This document shows positions 60,238-64,000 of a stretch of DNA of 64,000 nt, one piece after another. Positions within the stretch are counted from its first letter, which is position 1, and each line of letters opens with the position of its first letter. Position numbers and translations under genes: made by a program. The notes beneath the pieces were generated by a model. It saw only the letters and a program-made list of their open reading frames with translations, was not told where the DNA came from and did not search any database. Source of the stretch: Chitinophaga ginsengisegetis (GTDB taxonomy: Bacteria > Bacteroidota > Bacteroidia > Chitinophagales > Chitinophagaceae); contig NZ_FUZZ01000006.1 of the NCBI RefSeq assembly GCF_900168065.1, positions 372,001-436,000 on the forward strand, given 5' to 3'.

Positions 60238-62376
60238 TTACTTCGTAAGTATCTCTATCTTCCCACCCTGTTTAAATAAATCGTGTGATACAAAATATCC
60301 TTTGTTCTCCCTGCCATTTACTTTAATGGCGGTTAAGTTCCTGCCTTTACCCGGTTTGGAAATAGTGAGCAGTTTACCGTTGCTGGTTCTCCATTTTATT
60401 TCATCAAACAACGGAACGGTAACAAGGTATTCCGGATCGGTAGCGGAAAAAGTGTAAAGCCCCAACGCACTGAATACATACCAGGACGACATTTCGCCCG
60501 CATCATCCATTCCGCAAAGCGCCAGTCCTTCGTCGCCGATGCCGTATAAAGTATTCAAAATAGTGTCGATGATCTTTTGTGATTTTTCCGGTTTTCCGAT
60601 AAAGTAGTAAGCAAAAGGCGCTTCATGATCCGGTTGGTTGCCGTGGCAATACTGGCCTATCATCGTTTCTACATTTCTCGCAATATAGCTGGGATTCCAG
60701 GGAATGGTGAACAGCGAATCCAGTTTGGATTCAAACCCTTTGGCACCGCCATATAGCGCTATCAGGCCGGGCATATCGTGCGGTGCAAAAAAAGATACCT
60801 GCCATGCATTGGCCTCCCTGTACATGTATTCGTAATAAGGATATTGCGGATTAAAATCCTTAATCCATTCTCCGTTTTCCAGTTTCCCTCTCATAAACCG
60901 GGTAGACGGATCAAACATATTTTTGTAGTTCTTGGACCTTGTCATCAGCATGTTGTAATTAGCCGTGTCGCCAAGTTTTTTTGCAATCTGCGCCACTGAG
61001 TAGTCGTCGTAGGAATACTCCAGTGTTTTAGACACGCCCGCCTTCCCTTTCGTTTCTACGTGAGGGTTAGTTACAGCAGGATCGCTGATAAATCCTTTCT
61101 CCATATACTCTTTGATAAACGGCCGCGCTCCGCCTTCTACGGTGGCGTTTTTCAACAGTATCTGATACGTGCCTTTGATATCGAAATCGTCAATGCCTCG
61201 CAGGTAAGCTCCTGCAATTGATGAGGACCCGTGATCGCCATGAAAAAAGGTAGGTATAAAACCGGTTTTATCTCCCACATCTTTCATAGATTTAATTACA
61301 TCCAGCGTTACCTGCGGGGAAATAAGCCCCAGCAGCACATCTTTATTCCGGTAGGTATCCCACAAAGAAGGCTCGGTATAATAATTGAAATCAGCTTTTG
61401 TCACCTGGTGTTTTGCATCTGTGAATTGTCCGTTTACATCGCTGCGCAAGGCTGGCCACAGGAAGGAGCGGTACAGGCAGGAATAAAACATTTCCTTTTG
61501 TTTGGCAGTGCCGCCTTTTACCTGGATAGCAGACAAGAGCGTTTCCCATTTTTGGGTGGCTTCTTTCCGGATGTCATTATAGGATTTATGACCAATTTCT
61601 TTCTCCAGGTTTTCTTTGGCGTTCTCTGTACTGACAAACGATATTCCTATTTTCAGTTCAACCGGCGTGGTGCTGCCGTTGACTAAATGCACCATCGCAA
61701 AGCCGTTGCTTTTACCTTCTTCTTTCTTTTCCAGTTTTTCAATATTGGTATTGAGGATGGCATAGAAGTAGATTTTTCCGCCTGCCTGCTGATATCCCTG
61801 CAACGCGGAAGCACCCACCTGTTCGATGTTCCAGCCGTTTACTTTATTATTGGCCTTTGCCAGGTCGAAGAGGATTTGCCGGTTGGTGTTATTCTTATAT
61901 TCATACCGGTGGTAGCCGCACCTTAAAGTGGAAGTAAGACTAACATTCACCTCATAGTCGTCCAGGTATACCTGGTAGAACCCGGGAGCTGCACTTTCTT
62001 TTTTATGGGAGAAGTGAGAGCCGAATTTTTCCCCAGGATTTGAAACCGGTAACACGGGGATATTACAGAGGTTCCAGTGTCCCTTATTGGTATGGGTAAA
62101 GCCGTAAATTACGGAGTCTTCATACTCATAGCCAGCGCCGGAACCGTATTCCGTCATAGGGCTTAACTGCACCATTGCATTTGGGAGGGAGCTGCCGGGG
62201 AAGGTAAGCCCGGCCCATGATCTCCAGCCGCGTGGCAGCTCATAGCCCAGGATTTTAGGATCCGTCATCGGTGCAGTACCGATGAAAGTATTTACATATT
62301 TTGTATAGGTTTGACTGCTACCCGCAACGGAAGTAAACAGCAGAATCAATAACGCGCCTAAAGTTTGCTTTCTCAT
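60238..62376 (-). CDS. GH92 family alpha-mannosidase (probable exo-alpha-1,2-type)
   Basis: 712 residues from the ATG at 62376, which gives the signal peptide 'ALLILLFTSVAGSSQ'; the open frame extends to 62451 into the GH43 gene. GH92 landmarks: N-terminal 'YVNTFIGTAPMTDPKI', 'TFPGSSLPNAMVQLSPMTEY', 'YGFTHTNKG', then 'PSLWDTYRNKDVLLGLISPQ', 'GNQPDHEAPFAYYFIGKP' (near 580) and 'CGMDDAGEMSSWYVFSALGL' (near 620), which contain the acidic catalytic and Ca2+-site residues of the family. It removes terminal alpha-mannose by a calcium-dependent inverting mechanism outside the cytoplasm. Downstream partner of GH43, 16 bases apart. The ending 'SHDLFKQGGKIEI' matches the family. Confidence 0.93.
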   Translation of the reverse strand: MRKQTLGALLILLFTSVAGSSQTYTKYVNTFIGTAPMTDPKILGYELPRGWRSWAGLTFPGSSLPNAMVQLSPMTEYGSGAGYEYEDSVIYGFTHTNKGHWNLCNIPVLPVSNPGEKFGSHFSHKKESAAPGFYQVYLDDYEVNVSLTSTLRCGYHRYEYKNNTNRQILFDLAKANNKVNGWNIEQVGASALQGYQQAGGKIYFYAILNTNIEKLEKKEEGKSNGFAMVHLVNGSTTPVELKIGISFVSTENAKENLEKEIGHKSYNDIRKEATQKWETLLSAIQVKGGTAKQKEMFYSCLYRSFLWPALRSDVNGQFTDAKHQVTKADFNYYTEPSLWDTYRNKDVLLGLISPQVTLDVIKSMKDVGDKTGFIPTFFHGDHGSSSIAGAYLRGIDDFDIKGTYQILLKNATVEGGARPFIKEYMEKGFISDPAVTNPHVETKGKAGVSKTLEYSYDDYSVAQIAKKLGDTANYNMLMTRSKNYKNMFDPSTRFMRGKLENGEWIKDFNPQYPYYEYMYREANAWQVSFFAPHDMPGLIALYGGAKGFESKLDSLFTIPWNPSYIARNVETMIGQYCHGNQPDHEAPFAYYFIGKPEKSQKIIDTILNTLYGIGDEGLALCGMDDAGEMSSWYVFSALGLYTFSATDPEYLVTVPLFDEIKWRTSNGKLLTISKPGKGRNLTAIKVNGRENKGYFVSHDLFKQGGKIEILTK

Positions 62377-62392
62377 TCCTGTGTGATTTATT

Positions 62393-63922
62393 TTATTGCG
62401 GTATTTCACCGGTGTACCTGATATCAAAGAAGCCGAATGCGGCGTTTTCATCCGGGTTGCCCTGGAAGTTCAATCCCGGCCGCGGACTACGGTCCCACGG
62501 TGGCAGGAACCCTACAGGATATGCTTTCTTATCCGGTGTAAGCTCTTCCCAGGTTGCCTGTTGTTTCCAATACACCTTACAGGTAAAATCAGGCAGCATC
62601 ACCATTTTCAGGTGTACAGGCTTACCGGTATCAGGTACTTTCTGTTCGCTGAGTACATTTCTCTTTCCATCCTTTATTACCCAGAATTCCACTTTATCCT
62701 GGCGTACAGCAATGCCAACGGCGGCGGATACATCTCCATAAATAATTAATCCTTTGCCGGCCTTGTTATTATTCAATACGGCAGTACTGATTTCATAAGC
62801 CGCTGCATAAGGTCTGAGGGTGAGCGCTATGCCAGCCGGATGATTGCTGTTGTATAACCCCGACAGCTGCAACTTTCCCCCCGTTTGACTGAACACCGGC
62901 TTCATATTTCTAAAATCCCACTGCCAGAATATTTTCTTTGTTGGTTGCGCAAAGTTATAATGAAGATGAGTGTTCTCTTTGCTGTTTGACGCCACAGGGA
63001 CGGGCCTGAGCGCAGGCCACTGGTCGGGCTTCCACGACAAAGACGAAATTAATGCTTCCCTGCCGGTAAACACATTGCTGGCTTTGTTATAGGCATGGTA
63101 AATATAAAAGTCGTTGCCCGCAGTATCCTGTACAAAGGTGCCATGTCCGGGGCATTTCCAGTTCCCGTTGTCAGTCAGCGCGGGATTATTGGTATCTTCT
63201 TCGTAAGGCCCGGTGATGGCGGTTGCGCGGGCTACGTTAACCAGGTAGCTGCATGACACGCCACAGCAATTACCTGCGGAATAAAAGAGGTAATAGTAGT
63301 TGCCTTTTTTTATGATGCTTTGTCCTTCCATACCTGAACGGGCATTATCTTTTAACAGGGTGAAAGGCTTGCCTGTCAGTGAAAGTCCATCACCGGAGAG
63401 TTTACTCCCGAGGATCTCAATAGGCCGGTCATCCAGGCCGTAGGCTTTCCAGGTGATGTATAATTGCCCGTTGTCGTTAAATACAAATGCGTCGATGGCT
63501 TCCTTGCCATGTTCTATGATAATGCCATGATCTTTGAAGCCATGATCCGGAAATGCCGAGGTGGCCACGCCTATGCAGGAAACGCCATCGCTCTTTCTTT
63601 TCGCTGTATAATAAACGTAATAGGTATTGTGATGAAAGAAATATTCCGGCGCCCAGAACGAAGAAGAAGTCCAGGAAGGCGCTTTATCAAATAAGAAACC
63701 TGTCTGTTCCCATTGTTGCAGGTTATTTGAACGGAAGATCGGAAAGTGTGGTCCCCATTCGCTGGACGTGCCGATGGCATAGAAGCTGCTGCCCTTCCGG
63801 ATAATGGAAGGATCCGCAAAGTCGCCGGGGATATTTGCCTGCTGGGCTATTGAAGCATGAGTACCTGTCAGAAGTGCGCAGATAGCCAGTACCGGGAGTT
63901 TAAATCTCATCTTTATAATCAT
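62393..63922 (-). CDS. GH43-type beta-propeller glycosidase with C-terminal beta domain
   Basis: 509 residues; ATG at 63922, or at 63910 four codons later. Signal peptide 'LPVLAICALLTGTHASIAQQ'. A five-bladed GH43 propeller occupies about residues 30-310. The catalytic triad is visible: Asp37 in 'FADPSII' (base), Asp144 in 'EAIDAFVF' (pKa modulator) and Glu199 in 'SGMEGQS' (acid). The C-terminal 180 residues form a second beta-sandwich ('FWQWDFRNMKPVFSQTGGKL', 'GLIIYGDVSAAVGIAVRQDK') of the GH43 accessory type. Likely arabinofuranosidase, xylosidase or related activity on exported glycan; which one cannot be read. First gene of the GH43-GH92 operon. Confidence 0.9.
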   Translation of the reverse strand: MIIKMRFKLPVLAICALLTGTHASIAQQANIPGDFADPSIIRKGSSFYAIGTSSEWGPHFPIFRSNNLQQWEQTGFLFDKAPSWTSSSFWAPEYFFHHNTYYVYYTAKRKSDGVSCIGVATSAFPDHGFKDHGIIIEHGKEAIDAFVFNDNGQLYITWKAYGLDDRPIEILGSKLSGDGLSLTGKPFTLLKDNARSGMEGQSIIKKGNYYYLFYSAGNCCGVSCSYLVNVARATAITGPYEEDTNNPALTDNGNWKCPGHGTFVQDTAGNDFYIYHAYNKASNVFTGREALISSLSWKPDQWPALRPVPVASNSKENTHLHYNFAQPTKKIFWQWDFRNMKPVFSQTGGKLQLSGLYNSNHPAGIALTLRPYAAAYEISTAVLNNNKAGKGLIIYGDVSAAVGIAVRQDKVEFWVIKDGKRNVLSEQKVPDTGKPVHLKMVMLPDFTCKVYWKQQATWEELTPDKKAYPVGFLPPWDRSPRPGLNFQGNPDENAAFGFFDIRYTGEIPQ

Positions 63923-63964
63923 TTATGGAATAGCCGGGTAAGGTGGATTAGAAACCGGTGGGAA

Positions 63965-63972
63965 CAAAAATA
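63965..63972 (-). promoter_or_regulatory. Candidate -7 box of the GH43-GH92 operon
   Basis: CAAAAATA on plus reads TATTTTTG on minus (TAnnTTTG), 42 bases before the ATG at 63922. The window ends before a -33 element can be judged. Confidence 0.4.
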
Positions 63973-64000
63973 GAAGGTTATGTGGATGTTTTTTCACTAA

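Noticed and set aside
1..64000. CRISPR arrays, insertion sequences, prophage or conjugative genes
   Set aside because: No regularly spaced repeats, transposase, integrase, capsid or relaxase motifs were seen on either strand.

Overview
The window reads as a chromosomal stretch of a Bacteroidota bacterium of the Chitinophagaceae type, probably Chitinophaga or a close relative. Three SusC/SusD pairs, a FecI/FecR-type sigma/anti-sigma pair, GLPGLI and HmuY families, many lipoproteins with a Cys lipobox and TAnnTTTG-type -7 boxes all point that way. Clear Shine-Dalgarno sites are scarce. Placement rests on gene content only.

Layout. (1) 1-7959, minus strand: an ECF sigma factor, a FecR anti-sigma, a SusC with an STN signalling domain, SusD, a DUF4843 lipoprotein and a truncated PKD-like lipoprotein, i.e. 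a self-contained trans-envelope signalling and glycan-import operon. (2) 8441-10231: a large carboxypeptidase-regulatory-like lipoprotein followed by a cluster of hairpins. (3) 10318-18472: a heme-acquisition island with a TonB receptor, a divergent AraC regulator, a heme-degrading-type monooxygenase translationally coupled to a 41-residue membrane protein missed by length filters, and an operon of three HmuY-like and two DUF5018-like lipoproteins. A motif TTACCA-N4-CGGAA occurs three times in the two divergent control regions and is a good candidate for the AraC operator. (4) 18570-24264: a Crp/Fnr regulator beside a perfect TGTGA-N6-TCACA palindrome, an NTF2-like protein, a siderophore-type TonB receptor, and a secreted LamG/endonuclease-phosphatase protein. 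(5) 24270-37568: a mannose-directed utilisation locus with SusC/SusD, a GH38 alpha-mannosidase, a mannose-6-phosphate-isomerase-like fusion, a sugar porter, a six-hairpin glycosidase-like protein and a divergent GntR/UTRA regulator. A shared 14-mer lies at two of its promoters. (6) 37654-52252: a repeat lipoprotein, an SNF2 helicase, a sugar-acid dehydratase plus SDR pair, a TonB/GLPGLI pair, AraC, VOC and small unknown proteins, a thioesterase and tRNA-Ser(UGA). (7) 52377-53612: a divergent SDR/HxlR pair around a GTATCC-AAAA-GGATAC palindrome, followed by a degenerate spacer. (8) 54270-64000: a third SusC/SusD pair, two small secreted proteins (one like an isolated TonB plug), and a GH43-GH92 glycosidase operon.

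Working together, most genes serve capture of large or scarce nutrients at the outer membrane (glycans, mannosides, heme, ferric siderophores), with a local regulator beside nearly every uptake module. No CRISPR array, transposase or prophage was seen. Start codons were re-chosen where the longest frame begins at TTG/GTG or runs through upstream control DNA.
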